Below, piece after piece: positions 19,333 to 27,251 of a DNA stretch of 64,000 bases; the first letter of the stretch is position 1, and every line of letters starts with the position of its first letter. The DNA comes from Rhodoferax sp. Its GTDB lineage: Bacteria; Pseudomonadota; Gammaproteobacteria; Burkholderiales; Burkholderiaceae_C. The DNA is taken from NCBI GenBank assembly GCA_019449595.1, contig JAGRPL010000006.1, positions 62,001-126,000 of the forward strand, in the 5' to 3' direction. The notes beneath the pieces were generated by a model that was not told where the DNA came from, made no database searches, and worked only from the letters and a program-made list of their open reading frames with translations. The position numbers and the translations under genes were made by a program.

Positions 19333-20166
19333 ATGGACATGTCCGACGTGCCCCAGCCTGCTGCGCAGGTTTATCGCGCGCTACCGGTTCGCGAGGTGCG
19401 TTCCGGTCAATGGCGCGAGGTGCAGGATTGCGTGGCGGAAGAGGTCCCAGTGGCCCTTGAATTCAATGGCGTTGCCCACGCCGTGATGATGGCCACACCG
19501 GACGACCTGGAGGACTTTGCCTGCGGCTTTTCGGTGACCGAGGGGATCGTGGACACGGCTTCGCAGATCTACGATTGCGAGTGCACGTCTTCGGAGCGCG
19601 GCTACACCGTGCATCTCACCATCGCTGCGTCCTGCTTCCATCGCCTGAAGGAAATGCGGCGCAACCTCACGGGGCGCACGGGGTGCGGCCTGTGCGGGAC
19701 CGAAAGCCTGGCGCATGCCGTGCGCGGTCCGCTTGCCTTGACCGGGGGGGGCAGTTTTGATGCCCGATCCGTGGCCAGGGCCGTCGCCGGCCTGCGCACG
19801 CGACAACTTCTGCTGGCAGTAACGGGAGCCACGCACGCGGCGGCCTGGTGCACGGCCGATGGGCAGATTGCGCTGCTCCGCGAAGACGTGGGGCGGCACA
19901 ATGCGCTGGACAAGCTGGCGGGGGCCTTGGTCCGGTCCCGTGACCTGCCCGGCGAAGGGTTTGTGGTCATCACCAGCCGTGCGAGTTACGAGATGGTGCA
20001 GAAAACCGCCTCGGTGGGGGTTTCCCTGCTGGTGGCGGTATCGGGTGTTACCGCGCTGGCGGTTGAAGTTGCCCAGGATGCGGGGCTGACCCTGGTCGGA
20101 TTCGCCCGTGGCGACGATGGGTCCATTTACAGCCACCCCGAACGTTTGAAACTGGACGCGCAATGA
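19333..20166 (+). CDS. fdhD: FdhD sulfurtransferase for formate dehydrogenase maturation
   Basis: The protein has 277 residues. FdhD moves sulfur from a cysteine desulfurase onto the molybdenum cofactor, which is needed for formate dehydrogenase activity. The Cys pair of the active loop is seen in GRTGCGLCGTESL, and the second conserved region is LREDVGRHNALDKLAG. In fds operons this gene is also called fdsC. ATG 19333 is taken, with ATG 19339 and TTG 19324 as alternatives. It overlaps fdsD by four bases (ATGA). Confidence 0.92.
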   Translation: MDMSDVPQPAAQVYRALPVREVRSGQWREVQDCVAEEVPVALEFNGVAHAVMMATPDDLEDFACGFSVTEGIVDTASQIYDCECTSSERGYTVHLTIAASCFHRLKEMRRNLTGRTGCGLCGTESLAHAVRGPLALTGGGSFDARSVARAVAGLRTRQLLLAVTGATHAAAWCTADGQIALLREDVGRHNALDKLAGALVRSRDLPGEGFVVITSRASYEMVQKTASVGVSLLVAVSGVTALAVEVAQDAGLTLVGFARGDDGSIYSHPERLKLDAQ

Positions 20167-20390
20167 CTTATGACGACAATTTGATCCGCATGGCCAACCA
20201 GATCGGCATCTTTTTCGAAAGCATGCCCGATCGCCAGGAGGCGTTAAATGGCGTTGCCACGCACCTGAAAAAATTCTGGGATCCGCGCATGCGCCAGGCC
20301 TTGCTGCAGCAGGTGGACCGTGCGGATGCCAACGGCATTCGGGACATTGTGCTGGCGGCGGTTCGTGCGCACCGGGCGCAAATCGAATAG
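20163..20390 (+). CDS. fdsD: Formate dehydrogenase delta subunit / assembly factor
   Basis: A 75-residue protein of the FdsD family (LIRMANQIGIFFESMPDRQEAL at the start, FWDPRMRQALL in the middle). FdsD is a small protein required for active enzyme, thought to act with FdhD in cofactor insertion. Its position as last gene of the operon and the four-base overlap with fdhD support the call. Confidence 0.92.
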   Translation: MTYDDNLIRMANQIGIFFESMPDRQEALNGVATHLKKFWDPRMRQALLQQVDRADANGIRDIVLAAVRAHRAQIE

Positions 20391-20604
20391 ACGTTCTGGC
20401 TGGCTGAATGCGCCGCCCAGGGCGGCCAAGGCGTTCTGGGACGACGTGCGTCTGTCTCGCGCGGCTTCTGATGGGGTGCGCGCCGCATACAATGCAGTGG
20501 TAAGCGCTTGTGCTAACCTGACCACCACGCAACAAAATTAAGCAAGGCACCGTCGCGGACCTGGTTTTCCCCCAGTCTGCAACCCACTTCGCGGAGTCGC
20601 TGAT

Positions 20605-22062
20605 ATGGACCTCCAGTTTGATGATGCGTTGAACCGGCTACAGACGAGCTACCAGCTTCTCTTTGAGCGCAACCCCCTGCCCATGCTGGTCTACGACGTG
20701 GACACGCTGCGTCTGCTCGCCGCCAATCAGGCTGCAGTGACCTGCTACGGCCACAGTGCGGAGGCGTTCGCGGAGCTGCACCTGTCGGATCTTCATCACC
20801 AGGACGACTGGCCACAGGTGCAGGTGCATCTGCAACTTCCTGCGGACGCGCGCGCAGCGCAACGCTTGTGGCGCCACCAGCACCGTGACGGCAACCTGAT
20901 TGACGTTGAAATCGATACCGAAGACCTGGATCTGGATGGCACCCGGGCGCGTATTGTGCTGGTGCGTGATGTGACACAGCGTCGCCTTCTCGAACAGGAG
21001 GCCCGTACCGAGCACGAAATGCTGTCGGCGGTGGTGAATGCGTCGCACGATGCCATCATCAGCACCGATGTCCAGGGGTGCATACGTACATTCAGTCCCG
21101 GTGCCGAGCGCATGTTTGGCGTTGGTCGTGCAGACATGGAAGGCCGGAGTGTGGATCTGCTGCTGCCCGAGCGTTTCCGGGCCGCGCACGCGCAGCACCG
21201 GCGCCACTTTGCGGAGGCGAAGTCTCCCTCGCGGATGATGGGGCTGCGACTGGTCAAGGGACTGCGCGCCGACGGGCAGGAGATGGATCTGGAAGGCACG
21301 ATCACGCAGGTCAACATCGGAGATGCGCAACTGCTCATCACCACCTTGCGGGATGTCACTGCCGATATGCGGGCCGAAGTGGAGCGACAGGAGTCTCGCT
21401 CGCAACTCTCCGAATTGGCCAACAAGTTGATGACGCAGGAGAAGGAGCTCATCAAGCGCATCGCCCAGGCCATGCATGACCAGTTGGGGCAAACCGTGGC
21501 AGCCATGCGGATGGTTCACGAGACCATCGCGGTATTGCAGAAGGACCAAGTGTCACCGCAGATCGCCCGGCTTGACCAGCAGCTTAGTGCCCTGATCCAG
21601 CAGGCCAATCGGCAGGTTCGGCAGGTCCTGATTGAGCTGCATCCGCCGTTGCTGGATGAACATGGTTTGGCAGCGGCGCTGGACAACGAACTGCGCAACC
21701 GCGCACTGACGCACATGGGCATGCACATTGCCCTGGAGGTAGAGCCCAACGTCGCCGCCATGCGTTGGCCCAGTGCAGTGGAATACACCGCGTTCATGAT
21801 CGCCCGGGAAGCGGTCGAAAATGCGTTGCGCCACGCCGATGCCACCTCTGTGGCCGTCCAGTTGTTGGGCGGGCCGTTGTCGCTGGAGTTGGTGGTGCGC
21901 GATAACGGTGTGGGGCTTTCGTCGGGAGGCAAGCCGCGTGCGGGGCACCTGGGCATTGCGGGTATGGTGGAACGGGCCCGGTCGGTGGGCGCTTCGGTCG
22001 AGGTGGGCCCTGGGGACGGGGGCGGCACACGCGTGTGTCTGCGCTGGAAGCCCTCGCCATGA
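20605..22062 (+). CDS. PAS-PAS sensor histidine kinase (HisKA_3 type)
   Basis: The protein has 485 residues and no membrane segment, so it is a soluble sensor. PAS 1 spans about 12-125 and PAS 2 about 135-255; next come a short coiled coil and the HisKA_3 box with phospho-acceptor His291 in AMHDQLGQTVAAMRM. The C-terminal HATPase has EAVENALRHA, DNGVGLSSGG and GIAGMVERA. PAS 2 has LLLPERFRAAH, which lines up with the FixL segment that holds the haem-ligating His, but this is only suggestive. A GGAG site lies eight bases before ATG 20605. The gene overlaps the response regulator by four bases. Confidence 0.88.
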   Translation: MDLQFDDALNRLQTSYQLLFERNPLPMLVYDVDTLRLLAANQAAVTCYGHSAEAFAELHLSDLHHQDDWPQVQVHLQLPADARAAQRLWRHQHRDGNLIDVEIDTEDLDLDGTRARIVLVRDVTQRRLLEQEARTEHEMLSAVVNASHDAIISTDVQGCIRTFSPGAERMFGVGRADMEGRSVDLLLPERFRAAHAQHRRHFAEAKSPSRMMGLRLVKGLRADGQEMDLEGTITQVNIGDAQLLITTLRDVTADMRAEVERQESRSQLSELANKLMTQEKELIKRIAQAMHDQLGQTVAAMRMVHETIAVLQKDQVSPQIARLDQQLSALIQQANRQVRQVLIELHPPLLDEHGLAAALDNELRNRALTHMGMHIALEVEPNVAAMRWPSAVEYTAFMIAREAVENALRHADATSVAVQLLGGPLSLELVVRDNGVGLSSGGKPRAGHLGIAGMVERARSVGASVEVGPGDGGGTRVCLRWKPSP

Positions 22063-22700
22063 CCCAGGTTTATCTGGTCGACGACCACCAGATCATGCGG
22101 GAAGGGCTGCGGGCCTTGCTGCAGGCGTGGGGACATACGATCGTGGGCGAGTCGGCCGACCCTACCCAGGCGCTGGCTGATATCCAGCGTCTGAAACCCG
22201 AGATTCTGCTGCTGGACCTCAACCTGGAGGGGCGCTCGGGTTTTGAGCTGCTGGCGGAAATGCAGCGCCGCCATGTGGCGACACGCTGCATTGTGCTGAC
22301 GATGTCGGCCCAACCGCGCAACGTGGCGGAGGCGTTGCGCATGGGAGCGCTCGGGTATGTGCTGAAGGGTTCGGCGGGAAGTGAGCTGGCCAAGGCGATT
22401 GAGGCCGCCGTTCAGGGCAAACGCCACCTGGGTGCCGATGTGGCCGATCTTGCCGTGCAGTCTTTTACCCACCACGAGGACGCAGATCCCCTGGCGACGT
22501 TGTCGCCGCGTGAGCGGCAAATCATTGAAATGGTGGTTCGGGGGCGATCCAGCGCTGAAATCGGCACGGAACTCCATCTCTCGCCCAAAACGGTTGCCAC
22601 CTACCGCAGCCGCCTGATGGCCAAGTTGGGCGTGGGGGACGTACCCGGGCTGGTGCGGCTGGCCATCCGCTGCAAACTGGTCGACGACGGAACGCTCTGA
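22059..22700 (+). CDS. NarL/FixJ-type response regulator
   Basis: The protein has 213 residues. Its receiver domain has the DDH acid pocket near the start (YLVDDHQIMREGL), the phospho-acceptor Asp in LLLDLNLEG, and the conserved Lys in YVLKGSAG. The LuxR-type helix-turn-helix is LSPRERQIIEMVVRGRSS...LSPKTVATYRSRLMAKL. ATG 22059 overlaps the kinase stop (ATGA), so kinase and regulator are translationally coupled and form a cognate pair. Target genes cannot be read here, but the Fnr/FixK-like gene immediately downstream is a strong candidate. Confidence 0.92.
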   Translation: MTQVYLVDDHQIMREGLRALLQAWGHTIVGESADPTQALADIQRLKPEILLLDLNLEGRSGFELLAEMQRRHVATRCIVLTMSAQPRNVAEALRMGALGYVLKGSAGSELAKAIEAAVQGKRHLGADVADLAVQSFTHHEDADPLATLSPRERQIIEMVVRGRSSAEIGTELHLSPKTVATYRSRLMAKLGVGDVPGLVRLAIRCKLVDDGTL

Positions 22701-22858
22701 CCGGTGCGCAGGCGCGCCGCAAATAGGGCGATGTATTCATACCTGCCGGCACGTTCTGTCAAGAACTCCCTACAGACGTTGGGCCGTGCCACGCCTACAG
22801 TGCTTCTGCAGGGTTGATGGAGGTGTCCGCCGGGCACGCGATCCAGCGGGAGACGACC

Positions 22859-23620
22859 ATGATGAACCTACAGGCAGTACCGGGAACAGCGCCCCGGGTG
22901 TACTCGCCCATTCGGGTGCCGGAGCGCCCCCGGCGCAGCGAAGGGGACTGGTCGAGCCTGCAGGAGGTAATGGATCTACTGCTGTATGACGGACATGCCA
23001 GCGAGGCTGCCAATGGGCAGCTGTTTCGCCGCCGCCGTGTCAAGGCGGGGCAGTCCGTGTTTTTGATGGGCCAGCCTTTTGACGGTCTGTACGTGGTGCG
23101 TCTGGGCGCCCTGAAGACGGTCGTGATCCATGACGACGGAAGCGAGCACGTGCTCTCCTTTTCCATGAAAGGAGATCTGATGGGGACCGACGGCATTTGC
23201 AAGGACCAATATTGCACGGAAGCGGTTGCCCTGACCGACTGTGAAGTGATCCGGCTGCCGGCATCGGAGCTCTTCATGCCTGGGCGTGGCTGCAATGAAC
23301 TGGAACGCATGGCCTATTGGGCCATCAGCCGGGAAGTCGTCAAGGAGCAGATGTCTTACACGCTGTCCCATGCATCCAAGTCGGAAGTCCGGGTTGCCCG
23401 CTTTCTGCTCATGCAATCAAACTGTTTCTCTGCCTTGGGCTATTCGCCCCGGCGTTTTACCTTGCCCATGACACGGCGGGACATTGGCAGTTACCTGAGC
23501 GTGACGCTGGAAACTGTCAGCCGGGCCTTGTCTGCATTGCATAACCTTGGCATTATTGAGGTGGCGAGTCGGGAAATCACGATCCTCTCCCGGGAGGCGC
23601 TGCATGCGTATGAGGGGTAG
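22859..23620 (+). CDS. Crp/Fnr-family regulator, FixK-like, without Fe-S cysteines
   Basis: The protein has 253 residues: a cyclic-nucleotide-binding fold (about 50-150), a dimer helix and a C-terminal winged helix. The recognition helix contains ETVSR, the same Glu/Ser/Arg set that Fnr, Anr and FixK use to read TTGAT-type half sites. The first ~65 residues contain no cysteine, so the N-terminal Fnr cluster motif is missing. This makes FixK- or Dnr-like control more probable than direct oxygen sensing. The doublet ATG at 22859/22862 is preceded by GGGAG. Matching operator-like sites are found upstream of nearby genes (28940, 29474, 29508, 35462). Confidence 0.88.
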   Translation: MMNLQAVPGTAPRVYSPIRVPERPRRSEGDWSSLQEVMDLLLYDGHASEAANGQLFRRRRVKAGQSVFLMGQPFDGLYVVRLGALKTVVIHDDGSEHVLSFSMKGDLMGTDGICKDQYCTEAVALTDCEVIRLPASELFMPGRGCNELERMAYWAISREVVKEQMSYTLSHASKSEVRVARFLLMQSNCFSALGYSPRRFTLPMTRRDIGSYLSVTLETVSRALSALHNLGIIEVASREITILSREALHAYEG

Positions 23621-23649
23621 AGGGCACGATAGCAAAAGAGCGGGACGGC

Positions 23650-24894
23650 ATGAGTTTTAAGAAAAATCCACTGGATTCCGGGGAGTTGCATCGGCTTGCA
23701 CGTCAGCAGTTTGCTCCCCCCAATGAGCAGGGTTTTTCTGAACTTTCGCCGGAGCAGGTGCAGCAGCTGCTTGAAGACTTGGCTGTCAGCAAGATTGAGC
23801 TGGAGATACAAAACGCACACCTGAACGAAGCCCGGTCCCAGCTGGAACTGGCGCTGAACCAGGCCCGTGAACTCTATGATTTTTCGCCGGTCGGCAGTTT
23901 CAGCGTTGACCATGCCGGAACCATTGTCAAGTTGAACCTGGCCGGCGCGCGATTGCTGGGGCAGGAGCGTGTGCACCTTCTGGGCAGCCGGCTGGACCAG
24001 TTTTTTTCAGATGCCGATCGCGCAAGCCTGCATGCCATGCTCCATTCGGCCGAAAAATCGGGCGATGTGCAGCATGGTGACCTGTCGGTGTTGGGCAAGG
24101 GGGGCTCTGTTAAGCGTGTGCGCGCAGAGATTGGCCCCTTGGGGCACGGGTTGGGCTGCAACGTCGTTCTGCTGGATATCACGGAACGCAGTCTCCTGGA
24201 GCAACGCCTGCTGGAGAACGAGGCGCGGTGGAAGTTTGCGCTGGGTGCTTCGGGGGATTGTGTATGGGACTGGAATGTGCAGGCCGGTACCGTGAGCTAT
24301 TCCCCCCAGTTCGAGCAGTTGTACGGATTTTCTGTCCAGGAACTTGGGGCCAGTCTGGAAAACTGGAGTTCACGCATTCACCCGGAAGACCGCCAGCAGG
24401 TCATGGCATCGCTGCAAAAGTGCCTGACGGGACAGACCGACAGTTATTCCAACGAGCACCGGGGGTTGACCAAGGACGGTAGCTGGAAATGGATACTGGC
24501 CCGGGGCGCCGTATTCGCGCGTGCCGGGGACGGCTCGGCGGTTCGGATTCTCGGCACGCAGGTGGACATCACCGATCGCAAGACGCTGGAAGAAACATTG
24601 CGGACCACCAGTGCTTTGCATCGGGTGGTTTTCGACGCCCTGCCCGTGAAGCTGGTGGTTCTGGATCGCAACGGACGCATCGTGCAAACCAATTCGGCGT
24701 GGAACACCTACGTCCGGAACAACGGTGTGCCTGGCCATTATTGCGAGGCCGGAGCCGAGTATGCAGGTGCGCTGACCGCCATGATGGGGGGGGGTGCAAA
24801 ACACGGTGGATACCGCGTTGGCAGGCATTGCGGACGTGATCTCCGGTTCAACGTCCGGTTTCACCATGGAGTATTCCTGCCGCGCGGCCAATGA
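23650..24894 (+). CDS. PAS-rich N-terminal part of a frameshifted PAS-GGDEF protein
   Basis: A 414-residue reading frame with an N-terminal coiled coil (about 35-65) and PAS domains at about 65-175, 185-310 and from 315 on. The third PAS domain breaks off after TAMMGGG at a run of nine G (24786-24794); the last ~40 residues are out-of-frame sequence. The missing half of this PAS domain and a GGDEF domain continue in the next frame from 24794. Removing one G would give one intact 626-residue protein. This may be real phase variation, a recent mutation or a sequencing error. It follows the Fnr-like gene by 29 bases. Confidence 0.8.
   Translation: MSFKKNPLDSGELHRLARQQFAPPNEQGFSELSPEQVQQLLEDLAVSKIELEIQNAHLNEARSQLELALNQARELYDFSPVGSFSVDHAGTIVKLNLAGARLLGQERVHLLGSRLDQFFSDADRASLHAMLHSAEKSGDVQHGDLSVLGKGGSVKRVRAEIGPLGHGLGCNVVLLDITERSLLEQRLLENEARWKFALGASGDCVWDWNVQAGTVSYSPQFEQLYGFSVQELGASLENWSSRIHPEDRQQVMASLQKCLTGQTDSYSNEHRGLTKDGSWKWILARGAVFARAGDGSAVRILGTQVDITDRKTLEETLRTTSALHRVVFDALPVKLVVLDRNGRIVQTNSAWNTYVRNNGVPGHYCEAGAEYAGALTAMMGGGAKHGGYRVGRHCGRDLRFNVRFHHGVFLPRGQ
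24786..24794 (+). repeat. G9 homopolymer at the frameshift point
   Basis: Nine consecutive G residues inside the third PAS domain. Eight G restores the frame. Runs of eight G occur elsewhere in the window in intact genes (fdhD about 19744, nucleotidase about 41876, porin 4 about 62051), so this is the longest G run noticed and the only one in a broken gene. Confidence 0.9.
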
Positions 24895-25531
24895 AACCCA
24901 CTGGTTCATCTTGAAGGTGACGCCCGTTGGGGCCGGACTGGGGCGGGTGGTGGTCAGCCACCAGGATGTAACGATGCTCAGGGCCTCGGAACTGGAGACC
25001 TTGAGGCTGGCCAATTTTGACGATCTGACCGGAGCATTGAGCCGGCGCAACTTCTTCAATGTGGCTGAACGCGAATGGGCCCGTTCCGTCCGCAACCGGC
25101 TGCCGCTCATGGTCTTGGCGCTGGACCTGGATCGCTTCAGGGTGATCAACGATTTGCATGGCCATGCAGCAGGGGATGCCGCGCTGGCTGCCTGTGTGAA
25201 ATCGATCAACAAGGTTTTGCGCGCGTCGGACGTGATCGGGCGCATTGGTGACGATGAGTTTGCGGTACTGCTGCCGGATACGACCGTGGAAGGCGGGCGG
25301 GCGCTGACCTTGCGCATTGCGGAGGTGGTCACTTCCAGCATGGCGGGCATGGAGGACAAGGACCAGGTCTGCACGGTCAGCATCGGGGCCAGCAGCATGT
25401 TGAACGACGCTTCGTTTTCCGACCTGTTCAAGCGTGCCAGCGAGGCACTGAGCTATGCCAAGAAACAGGGTTGCGACCACGTCGCGATTGATACGGGTGG
25501 AACGCCTTGCCTGTGGTCGGGTGAGGTGTGA
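24794..25531 (+). CDS. GGDEF-domain C-terminal part of the frameshifted PAS-GGDEF protein
   Basis: The frame opens at a GTG directly at the end of the G9 run and gives 245 residues: the rest of a PAS domain (about 1-65) and a GGDEF domain (about 75-235). The active-site loop reads GDDEF, with Asp replacing the second Gly, and an intact RxxD inhibitory site (RASD) lies five residues before it. If active it would make cyclic di-GMP; the GDDEF variant could be weaker. It could be translated alone from the GTG with the G run as ribosome site, but the half PAS domain argues that it is the 3' part of one gene. Confidence 0.82.
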   Translation: MQNTVDTALAGIADVISGSTSGFTMEYSCRAANETHWFILKVTPVGAGLGRVVVSHQDVTMLRASELETLRLANFDDLTGALSRRNFFNVAEREWARSVRNRLPLMVLALDLDRFRVINDLHGHAAGDAALAACVKSINKVLRASDVIGRIGDDEFAVLLPDTTVEGGRALTLRIAEVVTSSMAGMEDKDQVCTVSIGASSMLNDASFSDLFKRASEALSYAKKQGCDHVAIDTGGTPCLWSGEV

Positions 25532-25552
25532 GGACCTGACAGGGTGGTCACC

Positions 25553-26545
25553 ATGCTGGCCATGCAATGGACCGGTGCCGGGCAGCCGCTGGTGGCGGCA
25601 CAGGTTCCGCTGCCGGAGCCCGAGGACTACGCGGTGCGGGTCCAGGTCCTGGCCTGCGGTGTGTGTCGTACCGATCTGCATATCGTCGATGGGGATTTGC
25701 CGCCTAGGCCGCCGGGGTTGGTGCCGGGGCATGAGATCGTTGGCCGGGTGGTGGCACGTGGGGCTCTGGCCACCCGGTTTCCCTTGGGGACCCGGGTCGG
25801 AATTCCCTGGCTGGGCGGGGCCTGCGGGCACTGTGCCTACTGCGACGGGCATCGGGAAAACCTGTGCGATACACCGGTGTTCACTGGATACGACCGGGAT
25901 GGTGGTTTTGCCGAGTTCGCGGTAGCCGATGAACGCTTTTGCTTTGCCCTGCCCGACGCCTATGACGATGTGCATGCTGCGCCCTTGTTGTGCGCGGGCC
26001 TGATTGGGTACCGTGCCTACCGGCTCTCGGGCGTTACGGGTCGCATGCGTCTGGGGCTGTATGGCTTTGGCGCGGCGGCCCATATCATGTGCCAGATTGC
26101 GGTGTCGCAGGGGCAGGATGTCTATGCCTTTGTGCGCGCGGGCGATCTGCAAAGCCAGCGCTTTGCCTTGCAATTGGGGGCCTGCTGGGCCGGGTCTTCT
26201 GAGTCGAGGCCTCCACATGAACTGGACGCCGCCCTGATTTTCGCCCCTGTTGGCGCGCTGGTTCCGGCTGCGCTGCGTGCAACCCGCAAGGGCGGCGTGG
26301 TGGTCTGTGCCGGAATTCACATGAGTGACATTCCCTCCTTTCCCTACGCCTTGCTGTGGGGGGAGCGGACGGTCCGATCGGTTGCCAACCTTACCCGGGA
26401 GGATGGAGAGGCCTTTTTTGCCTGCATTGCGCGCCATCCGGTACACACGCACGTGCAGACCTATCCGCTCGTGCAGGCCAATGAGGCCCTGGCGGCGCTC
26501 CGGCGGGGTGCGATTGATGGTGCGGCGGTTCTGGTTCCCGGTTAA
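25553..26545 (+). CDS. Zinc-dependent alcohol dehydrogenase family protein
   Basis: A 330-residue MDR enzyme. Catalytic zinc residues are visible in ACGVCRTDLH and PGHEIVG, and the structural zinc site is the four-Cys set CGHCAYCDGHRENLC. The nucleotide fold has LYGFGAAAH. The enzyme should interconvert a primary alcohol and aldehyde with NAD(P). ATG 25553 is taken, with GTG 25544 as alternative. It starts 21 bases after the GGDEF stop codon, so it may be co-transcribed with the Fnr-like regulator and the PAS-GGDEF gene, which would fit fermentative ethanol metabolism at low oxygen. Confidence 0.88.
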   Translation: MLAMQWTGAGQPLVAAQVPLPEPEDYAVRVQVLACGVCRTDLHIVDGDLPPRPPGLVPGHEIVGRVVARGALATRFPLGTRVGIPWLGGACGHCAYCDGHRENLCDTPVFTGYDRDGGFAEFAVADERFCFALPDAYDDVHAAPLLCAGLIGYRAYRLSGVTGRMRLGLYGFGAAAHIMCQIAVSQGQDVYAFVRAGDLQSQRFALQLGACWAGSSESRPPHELDAALIFAPVGALVPAALRATRKGGVVVCAGIHMSDIPSFPYALLWGERTVRSVANLTREDGEAFFACIARHPVHTHVQTYPLVQANEALAALRRGAIDGAAVLVPG

Positions 26546-26564
26546 CCTTTGCGGAAGGCCTGAT

Positions 26565-27251
26565 TCAGTTCGTCTGGTTTCTTGAGAAATGGTGCTCAAA
26601 CCAATGGCCTGCCAGGCTGGCCGCAATTTCCAGTGTGCCCGGCTCCTCGAACAGGTGGGTGGCCCCCGGCACGATTTCCAGTTTCTTGGGGCATGGCAAT
26701 GGCAGGATGCGCATGGCTGCCTGGTTGAGGGCCAGCACCTCGCGGTCTTCGCCGCCCACGATCAGCAAAGTGGGCGCCTGTACGTTGGAGAGGTATTTCC
26801 CCGCGAGATCGGGGCGTCCTCCGCGTGACACGACGGCGCAGATGGAGGGGGTGCGGGCCGCTGCCACCAAGGCGGCGGCGGCACCGGTGCTGGCGCCGAA
26901 GAGACCGATGGGCATGTTTTCCAGTCCGGGACGCTGCGCCAGCCAGGCCAGTGCGCCCATGACGCGCTCGCCCAACAGCGCGATGTCAAAGGCATTGTCC
27001 CGATCCCGGGCCTCGGCTTCGGTCAACAAATCAAACAGCAGGGTGCCCAGGCCGTAAGACTGCATCACCCGCGCAACATACTGGTTGCGCGGGCTGTGGC
27101 GGCTGCTGCCACTGCCATGGGCAAATACCACAATGCCCAGGGGATTCTGCGGAACTTCCAACTCGCCGGGCAGGGCCAGGTCTCCAACGCGCACATTTTC
27201 CAGCCCGTGCTTCAGGGTTTTTTTTAGGTATGTCGGCACAGTAGTTTCCAT
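26565..27251 (-). CDS. Alpha/beta hydrolase (dienelactone hydrolase-like)
   Basis: The protein has 228 residues. The oxyanion region is FAHGSGSSRHSPRN, the nucleophile Ser sits in GASTG, Asp in GGEDREVL and His in GATHLFEEPG, so a full catalytic triad is present. Family members are variously annotated as dienelactone hydrolase or phosphoribosyl transferase partner; no substrate can be assigned. The ATG overlaps the stop codon of the GroEL-like gene (TGATG), so the two are translationally coupled. Confidence 0.85.
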   Translation of the reverse strand: METTVPTYLKKTLKHGLENVRVGDLALPGELEVPQNPLGIVVFAHGSGSSRHSPRNQYVARVMQSYGLGTLLFDLLTEAEARDRDNAFDIALLGERVMGALAWLAQRPGLENMPIGLFGASTGAAAALVAAARTPSICAVVSRGGRPDLAGKYLSNVQAPTLLIVGGEDREVLALNQAAMRILPLPCPKKLEIVPGATHLFEEPGTLEIAASLAGHWFEHHFSRNQTN

